Assembly: GCF_964204865.1 (NCBI RefSeq)
Contig: NC_135255.1
Span: 12,801,135-12,865,134 of the forward strand
Source: Styela clava
Lineage: Eukaryota; Chordata; Ascidiacea; Stolidobranchia; Styelidae
Direction: 5' to 3'
Length of the DNA stretch: 64,000 nt
In this document: positions 1 through 14,400 of the stretch, piece by piece
Layout of the letters: each line of letters opens with the position of its first letter
Numbering within the stretch: position 1 is the stretch's first letter
The notes under the pieces: model-generated
Seen by the model: only the letters and a program-made list of their open reading frames with translations
Databases searched by the model: none
Told to the model about the DNA's origin: nothing
Position numbers and translations under genes: made by a program

Positions 1-3000
1 TGAATATAAAAAAAAACATTTACTTAAAATTAAAAATTTCCGATAACTCAAACCCGAACGTAAAGTATACATATATTCTATATACACGTTTAGTCATTTA
101 CTGTCAAAATAGATTTTCTGGGTAAATCACATTAGTGGCGAGATACATCTTTATTAGCTAGGCGATGCACATATTTTTATTCAACTTCGAAAATTCCAAA
201 AAAACTAATCATATTTTCAATTTGATAAGTATAGAACAAAGTATTCAATTCATTACTAATATATAGATCAGCCGTATATAGCTAAACGAAAATATATACA
301 TAATACAGGATTATTGCACGTTCTGTAAATTCTGCCTATAATAAGTCGTTCAATTCGAATTCCTGTAAAATGTTAAAGTAGACGTCATTCAAACGCTTTT
401 ATATTTACCTTAATTTGTCGATGAATTGAGGCGGAAAATAATAAAAACGGATCATGTTTCTGATTCAGTAGGTAATCTCTCGGGTCTACCAGACAGATGA
501 CGAAATTTGTCTAATATGGGTTCTGGGTCATGTAACATTTACTGAGTTGTAAAAATGATCGAAATTTGACAAATACCCAAAGCGCATCACTTCGAAAATG
601 GGGAATCTCTATAATTTATCATTTCCAGGGTACGTTGTTTAAATTCTATTTTATTTACTTCCTGTGTCCGACCATGCCAATTACACATAGAAGTAAAAGG
701 ACAAAATTCATCAAAAATTACCTGGCTAAAAAGCTACGTTCATTTGAAAGAATGCTGATGTTTCAAATCTCACTGAATTTTTAATGTAAATTAAGAGTAT
801 TGTTTGGTGCATTTATATAATATATTAAATTACTAATAATAATATACGAATGCCAATAATCTACTATACTAACAGTAATATAGGACAAGAGATATAATAA
901 TGTAAGAATTTATGATACAAAATAAAAGATTCGTTTTTCTTGCAGCAAAAATTGTATTTTGCGAAATTGCATTTGGATTTTGAACATAATCCACTCCTAA
1001 GCTGAATTTCGATTGAAAAATTTTTTTTTTTTAGTTTTTCAAACCTTTACATTTAAATTATCAGTCTGTTAACATAGTTGCAAAATTCTTGGTATACCGA
1101 TGTAGTTTCGATTCCGGTCAATTTTGAAAATCACCATTTGCACCTGTGTGATTGGATTTTAAATTTCAAGTTCAAACACAAAATAAACCAGTTATCCAAT
1201 ATGCTCAAAAGCTTAACGCACCCAGCCAATCCCGCTAATTGACGTTTTGGGATGACGAAGCACTCGTAAATTAAATTAAAGAAAGATTAGGCCTAACGCA
1301 GCGTTAAGTTAAGGGGCCTAGTGGTGTAGGTCAAATTATAATATTTATACTATTTATACGATTGAATACAGTACATAAACAGGCAATGTCGAAAAAGAAC
1401 TACCTTTTTTTTATTTTATCATTGTAATTCCATTCCTGGGTAAAAAATAGCAATTGATAGCATGCTTCATTGAATATTTAATTCGTCAAATAAAATCGAA
1501 TGGCATTCTCAGAATAAACTTAGTAACGAAGGACGCATCTGATGAAAACTGTAAGTCAAAGCTTACACTGCGGACTACATGCGAACATGTCGGCGCATAA
1601 TTTGCCCAAGTCTGGTGTTAACATGTCGAATAAGCCTAAAATAGTAAAAGAGCTATGGTTGAAATTTTTATAATTTCGTTGAAAAAATGTTAATTAAGCC
1701 TGCTGGAGATGAAAATCAAGTTGGTCGATTACCGGATTCGGAAAATCGTGCGTTACAGAACTAATTATGCATCGAGTAAAAAAATAGAAAAGTGTTTTTC
1801 TACGTCAAGTGCACAACATGCGCAAATTATACCGACTTCTGCCTACTGAATTAACTCCTTTGAATTTTCCGCTTGCAATAAATGTGGGAAACTTTAAAAA
1901 GTTGTTATGTGATCGGGATGTAGATATAAGTCATTCATCATTTGTTAAAAGCTTTTGGGGGTTATTATAAACCACAAAAAAAATATTATGGGGTATTGTA
2001 TATTGAATTTAAGTCTGTTCATTGTTTAAAGCAAACATTTTTCTTGTATAAAAGTTTTTTCACAGAGTTTGCGGAAACAGCCCCCTCTCAAGCAAAGTTT
2101 TTATTTTACCTAATCGTGGGAAAAGCACGGTTGCTTAGCTTAGGAAGCTACTTGCTAGTGTTGTATTGTCAGTATTTCGTAGTTCTGTATCGTTATACTT
2201 TAGGTATATTGGTGAGATGTGAACCATTGATTGACTAGTATCTTTAACGCTCCTAAACCCCTATAAGATAACCCTCAAAAAACCAAAGTGGACAGTACAG
2301 ATTGGTATCCGTTAAGCGATATTTATAAAACATTTTGTAAAAAAAAACGATTAAGACTGAACTTTGTGAAAATGGAAAGCTTTTTATGCATTTACTATAA
2401 AGCTAATGAAAAAACAGCCAAAACGTCAGTAACAAATTAACCTTTGAGGAAAAGTTAAAAATGGTAAACCACTAAAGGTGGTCGTTGATAAGGATTATCG
2501 TGTTGTAACAGCCACCGGTGATCGATGTTTTTTTTAGAATGAAAGATAACGACATAACTACCTAGAACTATGTGTTGGGTAACCTTTGCTGTCCAAGATA
2601 ATGTTTTTACCATATACAACTAACCCTTTCCATATACCGCTTCGTGGATGATAGGCGGGCGTTCCTCTTTATATGAAACAGGTTCTAACTTTCTTTTTTG
2701 TCGTACATCATTTATTCTTTGGTTTTTCGTCTCAAATCGCAGGTCCCGCCAAACAATTAATAAGCTTTCGGGCGCACCCAGCTTTATAAAGTAAGTTTAA
2801 AACGGTAGTAAATTTGTGTTAATTAACGCTTATCAAGCCTTCATTATAGGTTAACCTATGATTCGCTGACAGGAACGCACCAATCTTGATATTTTCGGCC
2901 ACAAAGTCGTGTTTTTGGTCAAGATAATCTTGATAGGCCTATGATTTCATGAAAGGCTTCAACATAGTGCGGAATGCTGAGTGCTACATGCTGGTGAAAG

Positions 3001-6000
3001 TACGTGTCAAAACACAGCGCGGGATCCGCTTTAATCAAAAGAATTTCGCGAGTAATTAGCTCAGTTCGATGATTTATCAGTTATACATTGCACATATATA
3101 TATATATTGAGAGAGAGCTTAGAAAGCAGATTAGTAACAATATTTGTTTTACAACATAGTAAAATAGCGGAGCTGGATATATGATGAAAATTAGCTATAT
3201 TTTGCTGTTGACTGCAAATCAACAAATGAACAAATCAAGGGAATCCTCAAAATCAATATTTTATTATTCCGATTTAAAGGAAAAACCAACAGGCTTTCAA
3301 GGAAAAATGCACTCTCATATGCTGGGAAATCGTTAAAATATTCAGTAATTAAATAGTGATTAACGTAGACGGAACGTCATTATATAATTGCTTTTCTTGT
3401 TAGCCCATTCGATGGCTTTCATGAGGATTGTGTGTGTGAATTGGCCAATCAATTGTATATTAATCATTCTGTCAGTTTATAGTCAATGTGGTACATCCAC
3501 GCGAAAAAAATGTGTTAAATGTGTTTTATCGGTTATTTCACGCGATTTCTCATTGGATTGTATACCACGTCAAAAGCAAGTTTAATTTTTAGTATTTTTA
3601 TCGGTCGCCTGATTTCCGGTATTTCTATTCTTGATTGCGTTGGGGTATTTGCTCAACTGCGACAAAGTTTCAGGTTAACAACAGTGAGAAGTGATTTCCT
3701 CTATGGTTTAGTACACGAATGTAGAATCGTTACGCTTGTAAAAGTACCAAAATTACTGTTAAAGTTTAGTTATACTTATTCATCTTTATACAGTAAAACG
3801 CGTTGCCAGAAAAGGCTGTGTTGCCATATGGGAAGAACAGACCTGTAACCTCCAAAGTGAGATTTGTATTACATTATTGCATATGGGATTATTTGTAATA
3901 GAAATACTGAAATAATGTTTAAAGTAAAAGTAATGAAAAACCACGAACTAACGACTAACCACGAATAGCAAATATATTTTGTAGGTCATGATTTTATCAT
4001 GTAAGGATAGACAGCGAAATTAAAACCTGTCTCATAAAATTGTTAATGTACAATCAGATAACCAGTTCAGATAAGATAATACGAACTCTAAATCATTCCC
4101 CATAAACCGAAAATCTTGGCATTGCACCACATGGAACTGCTTAAAGGATTCGCTTGATTAGTGCGAGTCTTTCCGCCGACAAAAATTTGAAGAGCACTTC
4201 AAGGCTGGCAAGAAGCCGGTATTTTGTTTTAAAGTTGACTTGTTATACGCAGAACGAACGCCTTAGATTAGTGTAAGTACAGGTTTTGATCGAGAGCAAA
4301 ATTGAAGGGTTTTTATTACCTACTTATTGGTTTGACAAGCTGCATAGTGTTTTAAAATTGTCAAAGTTTGAGTGTTCAGTCGACAAAAATAGCCTGTAAT
4401 GAAATGTCTTAAAAGTAATATAATAATTTTCACCGTGTTAACTTTGGGTACATATAACAGTATTTTGATTTAGTTTGTATTAAAAATTAAAGTATTTTGA
4501 GTTAATTGCAACTAAAAACAAACAAACAAAAAAGCGACAATGCTGGAAAATAAAGTTAGCATTGCCGTATACTGCTTATTTTTTTAGTAATGAGATGTGG
4601 TCAATTAAACGAATAGATTAGGTTTTAAAATAAATGTGCTTGTGGTAATGAAGCTATTTTATAAATATTTATTTACATTAGCACAATTCGACAGATTTTC
4701 GTTGTAGAATTGTTTTGAAAATTCTAATTTGAAACAAAATGTTTTCGGAAACCAAATTGTATGAAAATTAATTGTGCGTTAAAAGGGGAAAATTATAAGC
4801 AACAACCGTGATGAGAGAAAACCGATGTCTCCAAGGGTCGTTTAATTTACTTTTCATGCTTGGTGTCTTGATGCTGCCAACTATGCGTCGACAGAGTTTA
4901 GATGACCTGCTTGGACATTGCGCCCAATAAGGGCTTTAAAGAGTAATGTAGCGCTAAAAAAATTGTTAAAACTTCATCAACAGCTCGAAAAAACCTTAAA
5001 CAAAATACTTTAAACTTGACACAAAACCGTAGGCGATAATTGCGATTGCGTTATGGTGACTAGTTCAAAATATTTGTTCCGTTGAAAAATTTCAAGCAAA
5101 AATATACAATTAATTTGGCAAGGTTATATTCTATACCGTCAAACTAAGGTTACACACGACACAATCTTTTAATTTTCAGATGAAACATCCCAGTAAACCC
5201 CGAAATGTATTAGAATATATTCGTGGGAAAGATTTGCGTCAACGACCGCACAAATTTGAAATCTTCGCCAGTCTTGAATTCTTTATCGGTGGGCACCTTT
5301 TGTTGTTGGACCCTGTATCACTTCTCGTTCGCTCAATGAATCATACTTGACTGTGAATAACAAAGAAAATATTGTGGTGTTGGAATGCACAATCAACAAA
5401 TATAAAATAATAAAAATAAAAAATAAAGGGGATTTGATGGAAAAGTGAAAACAATAGCTGTGTTTATTTTCTTACAGGGAGGTGTCGTATGGTTGTAGTA
5501 AAAGTCGCGAATATCATAAATGGTGTGGTAATATATAGATTATTGATGCAGGTGTTAAGAATTTATGAGTAACCAGAGGTATAAAATGATGGGTTTTATC
5601 AATAAACAAAAGTTTTATTTTATCTATAATGTTATTTCAACTTTAAACCATTCGACGTACAAAGGAATTTTATCTATATCATCAACAAATTTCAGTCAAA
5701 ACGTACAACATAGAAGTTAAATTTGTACAACTGAACACACATATCCAACAAGGTTTCTGAGATTTCAATCTCTCGAGAACAAACATGTCGACCCAGATGT
5801 TTTAAGTTGTGTTTTTAGTCAAGGCATTCATGTAAGCCGCGCGGATATCTCACAAAATCTTCTGCTTAATGTACCGTACTTATACATGTTTACCTCGCCA
5901 CATTGAATTGGGGTTACGGTAGCAAAATCATAAGTCGAGAATTCCAATCGATAGTTGTATTTTTCTTTTAAATACTCACTTTCAATCATCTATGGTTTGT

Positions 6001-8441
6001 GGAAAATTATATTGTTAGGTCGTATTTTCTCCCGCAGCAAGAGTGTTTGGGCAAGATATTGGAATAGACATTTTTTGAGACGACAAAGAACGGGACATCT
6101 CGCGTGAATCACTGTCTCCAAAAAAGAGGACCCACTCAAGAAATGATCCATCTGAAAATGTAGGCTTAACGGTTAAAATCTGTTTACAAAGTGTAGATTA
6201 GAGTCTTAAAAGGTTTCCTTGGCGATTCACAACTAGTAAAGAATAACTACGACGTGGGTGGAATGTCACATTATCGTCATGTCTATGGGAAATAAAAAGG
6301 GAAAAAAATTAGACCAGAGAAAAATGGCGGCCAATTGAAAAAGAAGATTGTTTGATAATAAAGGGGGAGCGTTGCAGGCTACAAATTGTGGCGTTTATAG
6401 AAGAGTGTAGAATTGCTTTGTTAGTCGTGCTATGTTGGTTTGACAATTGAAAGTTCAAACTAAGATGTTTTAAGGCAGTCTATGCGGTTCAGATAGCAAA
6501 CTCTCTAATGTTGTACGCAAGGGGAAACTGTTAAGAGCAAACTGAGCGTAATGCATGACGGAAAAGGTGTTCCCGGTGGTTATAAAGTGACTATAGTTGA
6601 AATATTTGTTTTGATAAAGGTATGATTTTTACGTAATCTCATGTATGGAAAACTCTCTGTGAAATATCTTGCAGGTATGAATCATATATGCTACGTTCTA
6701 ATTTCATATTTGCTACAAGACTTCCTCGTTATATGTTTATTTTATATTTTAAAAGTTGAGTGGCGTTACAACTTTTCTGGTTATGGGATTCCATGGGCCA
6801 TTGGTGCCATGAATATGGGTAATGCTATGAACAAGCGAACATGAATGACACAATGTCGGTAATGCCTTGTTGAGCATAGGGCAACAATTTGAACCGTCCT
6901 GTATATTGCGTAGATAGAGCATCCTAAAATACTTGGAGTTTTAATGAAATCTCCTTGAAACTGAAATAAAATTTAGTTCTATTTGGAAATGTATGTTTTG
7001 AATGAATGGAAAATATTTTATCACAAAAGATAACTGATCATGGTTGATTGCTAAAATCATGATGATATTATTATTTGTTGAAATAACATAACCTTTGAAC
7101 CCGCTTGTCAGCTTCCCTTGATGTTGTGAAATAACATGGAATGGTGATATTCATGTTTGGTATTTAGCGTGTCAATTGAATAGCGTCAAATAAACTTTGG
7201 AATTTGGATTCAGAAATCGTCACATGATGTTACCATAAATGGTGTTATATTCAAGCGCGCATAAAATACTTTTGAAATATTGTTTCCAAAATTTAAAAAT
7301 TTCGGTTTATCCAACTTATTTATATAAATTTTTGTCACCTTTTCAGTCGAATTTAGAGCGCTATTCGAGATAAAAAATTAATAGGATGAAAATCGATTTC
7401 CGTTCGAGTGAATAGATCAACAGTAAAACCTAATTATTTAATTATGAAGTCCTATTTGTGTATCTTTACCTGTACTGGGTGTGTATTTTGAATGTTCATT
7501 GTGAATCAATAATTAGGAATTTACAGTATGGTAGTTCAAATCTACCACAATTTTCATTAACTAATAGAATTCTGAAAGTACTTCAAGTATTTCCATGAAC
7601 TAAGTTATCTCTTTAATAGGATTAATGATGATGTCGCAGTGTTAATAAGTTGGAATTAAAATGTTACTTCCTTTCCTAAGTGCTACCATTCACAATGGGT
7701 GTGTCTGATTACAAAAACTAATCCTATTCCAGTTAATAGTACTTGTGAGTTTTTTTTATCCAACATGAGAAGTTGTAAATGTGGAAAAGTAGAACAGAAA
7801 GTGCATTAGGTGCATTCGTAACCGAGTAGAGAGACGGAGTTTGTAGAAGGGTTCGAGCTCTCAGGTGGAACAATGGACAAATTTATTTAGAGTTTATTAG
7901 ACATCATTTATGAATATATTGTAGAAAAATACTGCAAAAGAAACATTATTTTTGGAGGTATTCTGATTCGTTGAGTGAAGTAATTTTGAAATATAAATAT
8001 TCGTGTTCTCAATTTTAGGAGTCGATAAAAATCGACATTCTGACAGCGCGTTTTGTGCCAGATGTTTATATATAGTGTTCTAAATTGAGGGATGAAGCTG
8101 GCTGTTGATTTATATTAAACATTTAATTTATAATTATATTGCATTTAAGGTTTCTCATGCTTCGTAAGGATTAAACGAAAGCATTTTTGGTTGAACATTT
8201 TCAATAGCGTATTTTTGGTGAGCGGTATTTATGGTGCACAGATTTTAACAAGTGCTATATGAAAAAAAAAACGTTTGATTGAAAATACTATGGCTAAACG
8301 TTGAAAGTTATATATTTCATTTTTTAGACAAATTAGATTATTTTCAAAATACTATGTAACATATATGAATTATATGAATATCATTATCAACAAGTCATCA
8401 ATAAAGATTAACGTTTAAACGACAAAAGGCTGTCAAAGTCA
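1..8441. other. Intergenic stretch, no gene recognised
   Basis: I see no coding exon I can support here. The open frames are short (under about 110 codons), have no recognisable domain, and lack convincing flanking splice sites. The longest at 1942-2238 and 3519-3848 are rich in F, Y, L and I, as expected for chance frames in AT-rich DNA. A short TA/GA microsatellite lies near 3097-3117. The last few kilobases are the likely upstream regulatory region of the BMP gene, but no TATA box or other defined element stands out. Confidence 0.5.
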
Positions 8442-11400
8442 ATGGATACAAACGAAAGGAAACGACGTTCAAAAAGACCACGGAATACTTCAAACAAAAA
8501 TTACGGACTACCCTCAATGTCAGCGAACTATTTTCATTACAGTATGGGGAATGATCGTTCCAAATCTGCTCCAATTTCAGTAACTCAATTTCCAATAGAA
8601 CATGATGGGCTATTCAAACAAGATGAAATAAGAATTCAACAAAATTCCACTAAGAAACAATCTTCGCTCACTGAGCTGCAAACTTCTATAAATCAAACTT
8701 GTAAATCAAGAGTTAGAAAATCACAAAAAACTTCAAAACTTTACAAACTTTTTCAATCAAAACAAAATTTTAGTGGGACATTAGTGATCGCATTATTTAT
8801 TTTGTATATTTTAACTGAAAATGTGCATTCTACGCAAGAAAGTGAAGCACCGTTTCATCGACAACTTTCTAAGAGAGAAAAACGTGAATTGGAACAAAGG
8901 TTATTATCAGTAATGGGTCTTCCACACCCACCCCGACCCACAGGAGTCCAACAAGGGTCAGCTCCTCTATACATGATGGGACTTTATAATACGGTATCAG
9001 GATTTGATGAAATATTTGAAAAGCAGATCAAAACATCTGATCAAAAAGTATCCAATCCAAATTTCCCACAAAAGCGAGATTCACCACTGTCAGCGAAACA
9101 AAACTTATTCAACCCAAATCGCCCGAACGGGCACTCTGCTGGTCCATTCAGCGACACCTATCCTTATGATGTCAGAGTCACCACTACCAATTCTGCTTGG
9201 TATCGATACAGTGAAGCCCAAATGGTTTTCCAAAACGAAGTTGGAATTCCAATACCTTCAATTCACAGTTTACCTACAGAACGATTGGATAGCGGTTATT
9301 ATATGAACGATGGAATGCTGGAAGCTGGACTAGAGCGCAATCTTCTGGATAGGGCGGATGTTGTTATGAGTTTCCTTGCGGCAAATAAAGGTGAGTAAAC
9401 ACTAAATTATTCCGCATGTAACTTAGATAAAAATATTTAACTTTGAGATAAAACTGACTGTATTTAAAATTGAATTTAGAAGTATTCAAATTCCTCAAAT
9501 ATTTTATTTTTTCTGAGATTTGTTGTATACAAAATTGACGCTTTTTAATGACATTTTGCCCCACGATACGTAAAGATGATTTTGTAGTTGATAAAATTGC
9601 AAAGCATTTGTAACTGTTGTTTAAAGCTATTGTCGTGCGAGGTAATAGACCACCATTTCGGTCATGGCTGTTGCAAAAGACTTATGCAAAACTACACCCC
9701 ATTTTATGGCAAGGGGTTGCGCATGTATATGGTATCTACGTGGGTGGCGGTGAGCAAAACACTGGGGTCGCTAAGAATGAATAATATTCGATGATCATAA
9801 TTTTGTTGTAACTATGTAAGGGTTCATCGACATTTGAAAAAAGGTAAAATAAAATGTAGTAAAGATAGAGTATTCTGCGCATCCAGTTTTGTTTTCAAAA
9901 TTTATTTAAAAAAATGTTCTTGCTACACATTTTTGTGTTGCAAGATTTTTGTTATTCTAAGATCTTTTTTTAAATGTTCTAGCATTTAGTTTCAAAAATA
10001 CGATTCCCATTATACCTGATGTTTTCAGCGTTCAGCCAGACACTAATTTCACTGAGAAAATCTCCTAAATGTAAAAACAAATATTCAAGCAGATTAGTTG
10101 GTTTACTTGGGTTGATGATCGTCTTACGAAAGTAATATAATCCGCATTAAAATGTGTAATACATGTGCTTTTGACCTTCAAAATACAATTTTGCAAGGTT
10201 AGCGACGAATTATCAAGCTAACGCAAACTAACAAAAACAATGGAAAATAATCGAAATTTAGGCTCAAACGCAAATATTCGATAACTCGGAGTCAGAGGTG
10301 CACGGCACAAGTCAGGTTTCAAGTAAACTACTTTCATCTGATTGATGCGTCGTAATTGTAAACCAAGCTTGATCGAATTTTGCATGTGTGTATATTTAGC
10401 GTTATATTTGTCATACAAACAATGGGATTGCAATGCCAAGGGCGTAAACAGAAACAAACTTTGTGAAAAATAGTGAAAAATAAAAATAAAAGAAATATAT
10501 TATTACGTCATCATGATGTAACTCATGGAGATTCGGAAAAGCGAGGAAATCATTTTTAGACAAGACTTCCTTCCACTTGTGTTTTATCTCGATTTTATTA
10601 TTTTATTACTTCCGGATATAAGGTCATTTTATTGAAAATTTTCTGAATCGGAAATGACGCGATGATTTATAATTGAGCTCTGAAGGATCACATCACATGA
10701 TAAAAATGACGATATCGTAAACGGATTTTACATTTAAGTAGGGGAAATGAGATTACAAAAGTACCACAGTGATATTCTCTTGTAGTTTATTAAAACAAAT
10801 TTATTCCCACAGTGTAACAAAGAGCATAGTACGTTTGATGTAGATTAAATACGGGAAATGCGTTATTGCGGTTCTCCTTTGTGTGATTCTTGGAAAGTGG
10901 ACAATCTGAGAGTAGTCTTAGTTACCAAAATAGAGCGTCTGATCGTAACATCAGTTCCAATTTTTTTGTGTTTATTCATATTATACTTTACACATTACTC
11001 TCCATGGATTTCGCTTGATCGCAGATAGATTTTGATTGGAAACGGGGCCTGGAATTCAAATTGTTTAACCGAAGCTTAAAATTTAACTTAAGTTGAGAAA
11101 CCAGCATATTTTGGATTGAGTTCATATTCATAAGTTGTATTCAATTAGTTGTCGGAAAATATACTGGAATTTGTGCCGGCATAATTCCGAAGCCACTATC
11201 GTATTTTAAGCGATGTGTACAAGTGACATTGAAGTACTAAATTGTTTTTGTTTGTTTTTTCTACGAGTTATATCTTCATTGAAGAAGATTCGTTGCATAC
11301 TGTCACTTAAAAGCTGTTGGTACTGAACTTCAAGCAGAATATAAATGTCGTTTTGGTAGTTGTCATGGTGATCAAAGCGGTGTTGATCAGAGTGGATCTT

Positions 11401-14400
11401 CAACCCCCGATACTAATAAAATTATGTTAAAGAATCAATTCATATTATTCATGCTCATTTACATTGGATGTATTCCTAGCTCTAATATGAACAGTATTTT
11501 ATCTTCTTTTTCTGTATTAAAAAAGTTAGCATTGGAAATGGAAGAAATAGCATTGGAATTTCACAATCGGTGCGCAATTACGGTTCATTTAGTTATCAGC
11601 AACAACCACTTAATCCGAAAATCTCAGGAAATTTCATTCTTTGTTAGATAATTATATTTTACGCTTTCAAGATGATTCGTACACGCTTGTTAAGCGTGGT
11701 TGGTTGACTGACACCAGTTGAACGACATTTTATCTTTTAATTAGAGTTTCATTCCATCTAATTACTACGCCAATTATCCGTATCTTACGGCTTTATTCAA
11801 GTGGCCAGAACAATTTATTTCAAGTCCATTATTGTATTTACTTCAAACGGTTCAAATAGATTTGAAGTCAACAACTACAATTTAAATTGAAAAAGAATCG
11901 CGTTATATGATAAATTTTAACATGTTACTAAGATCATTGGGGAACAAACAAAAACTATTCTTGATGCGCTTTAGGGCAATGCCCGCTTTATTCGGTTTAA
12001 ATGAGTATATTAAAAATGTTCAATTTACAACGATTGTTATCATAAATACCTTGCTAATTTAGCTAATTTATATTTTCCTTACGTATCATATTAAATAGTT
12101 TATTAAGAAACAGACCTCTTGCGATTGTAAGAGCTTTATTTGGTTAAAATAGGAATATTAACATTTTCTAGACGTTGTCCCGAAAAGCTTATTTTTGGGG
12201 CAATCCGATCAAGTTTTTTATAAAGTAATTGACACTTTGATGGACTTCATTGTATAAAATGTAAGTCACTTCTTGTACATCACTTGGCCAGTGACAATTT
12301 TACAAATGGACGTAGTAACAACTTAGCAACAAACACATTTTTCGTTTTATGAATATGCCATTTTGTTTTTGATGCATTCTTTGTGTCGGAAACAAGTTTT
12401 TCCAACAGATAAATTAAATAGTTATTCGATATTGCGATGCATATCTATGTAAATTGATATCAAAGTGTACAATTTTGTATCTCCAAAAATATTTTGTTGA
12501 CGAAAGACCCGACGGACAACGTTTGGATCAGCGTGAACAAAGGTGTAATGTATGAACTTATTATCATAAGATTTAGTAACAGATGTGAATGTACTGCATG
12601 CACTGCGTACATCAAAACTGGAAAAATAGCACTTTCAATATTTTATCATAATTTTAATTCATAATCATACAGCATCGTCTTTACTTAGATAAAAAGAAAT
12701 TGCTGGCTTGTTTTGGGCGGAAGAGTTAGTATATTTTAGTCTTATCGACAGTTATAATTTACTGAGAATAATGGTTTTCGGGTTTCTATTTCGAAACAAA
12801 CAATGTGAACTTCAAGATAAAGACAATGAGGTTATGCCTTCGCATGCAATCTAGGCATTCTCAACATTTTGGGTTAGACTTTTGGCCTTGATACAATGCT
12901 TTGGCAAGTCGGGGCATGACCTCTTGCGTTTTCTAAATGGTGCTTTGCGCGTGCATAAGCATAACCGTTACCATGGTGTATTGAATTCCAAACGGCTTTG
13001 CAGTTCAGCATAAAAACATGCGGTTTTGTTATACGATACGTTACAAAATAAAGCATTCAAAACCATTGCATACTTTGGGATAAATAGATAATGACATAAT
13101 ACCAAACAGAAAGGATCACCTTAGCTTAATTACACGATCATCCAGGTGAAAATTTTGAGTCGGTTAAAAACTATTAAATATATATTGTTTATGAATATAC
13201 TTCTGTGAAGTGGGTTAGAAAGAATTTTCAGAAGCCCGCATTTGACCAAAGTGTTGAAAGATGAGATAGCTGCCAAACTTATGATACCCTACATTCCAGA
13301 TATCTAGTTGTACTGAATAATATGTGATTTTAAAACATACTAAATGCCATGAATTACTGACGTTGCTTTATTTACGGAGGAAAAATAGTTGGCCCATGTC
13401 CTTAATGATGAAATTATATTTAGACTCATTAAAAAAAAAATAAAGATACATTTTATACAATTTATTTTCATATCATCCAAAGGTATTCTTTTTATCTTTA
13501 TTGTAATTCAACAATCATTTCTCCTCACACTGCAACAAGAAAATAGCCAGGTACTAAAGTAACTAAACGAACGACGGAACCTATCTGTCAGTAGCCACTT
13601 CGCCTACTAACCGTAGTAAACGGACCGTAAAGAGGCACTAATGTTATCAAAATCCCCACACAGTTTACTCGTCTTCTTAATGTCGTGTATCAGTTATTGA
13701 TGACCAAATAAGAATTTTGCCAAGATTGTGGTCCATCATCACGCCGATTCGAAATTGATTTTTTGTTTTTACCAAGCGCAAAATTGGCAAGCAAGAGTTC
13801 TTAAGTGAAACAGCATTAAAACACCAGAAATTCTTCCTAAGGCTGCGACGTGCGCTACTAAGTAAAACTGGATATTAGCTTCCAGTGGTGGATAGTAACG
13901 AAATGAGTTGTCTGCACAACAATCAGAAAATCTTTCAGAATGCACAAGTATAGTACGGTGCATTAAATAGTAGCCAAATTAATCTTCATTTACATTCATT
14001 CAAGATTAACGGTTTTCAGTCACTTTTATTGCTATGAAAGCAAATAACATAGCGATGAATTTTTTGTGAAAAGAGTAACACAAACGGGATTAGATATTTT
14101 TATGTTATCTCTGGATTAGACAAATCCGACAGGCGTAAAGCCACCCAAGTTGGCTAGAATCACGAACCGCCTCTAGGCTTACCTACATATTTTGTAATTC
14201 ATTTTCGCTTTTTGTGCACCCTTTCGAAGCCAACTTTATGGCACGCATTTCTTGAGCGATAAATTATCAAAGTTTAAACTCAAAGTAAATATTGACTGAT
14301 ATAGGGTAACATATCGAATAAAATATATTTGTATGCTTTCAGTTTTTGTTATGGGTATAAAACAAAACTATTTTGTCGGGAGGAATAGCTGACAGTAAAA

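Noticed and set aside
1942-2238. 98-codon ORF with hydrophobic stretches
   Set aside because: No domain, no splice context and a composition typical of random AT-rich frames.
7790-7870. Possible tRNA because of GGGTTCGAGCTC (B-box-like)
   Set aside because: No A box at the right distance, and no cloverleaf or acceptor stem could be drawn.
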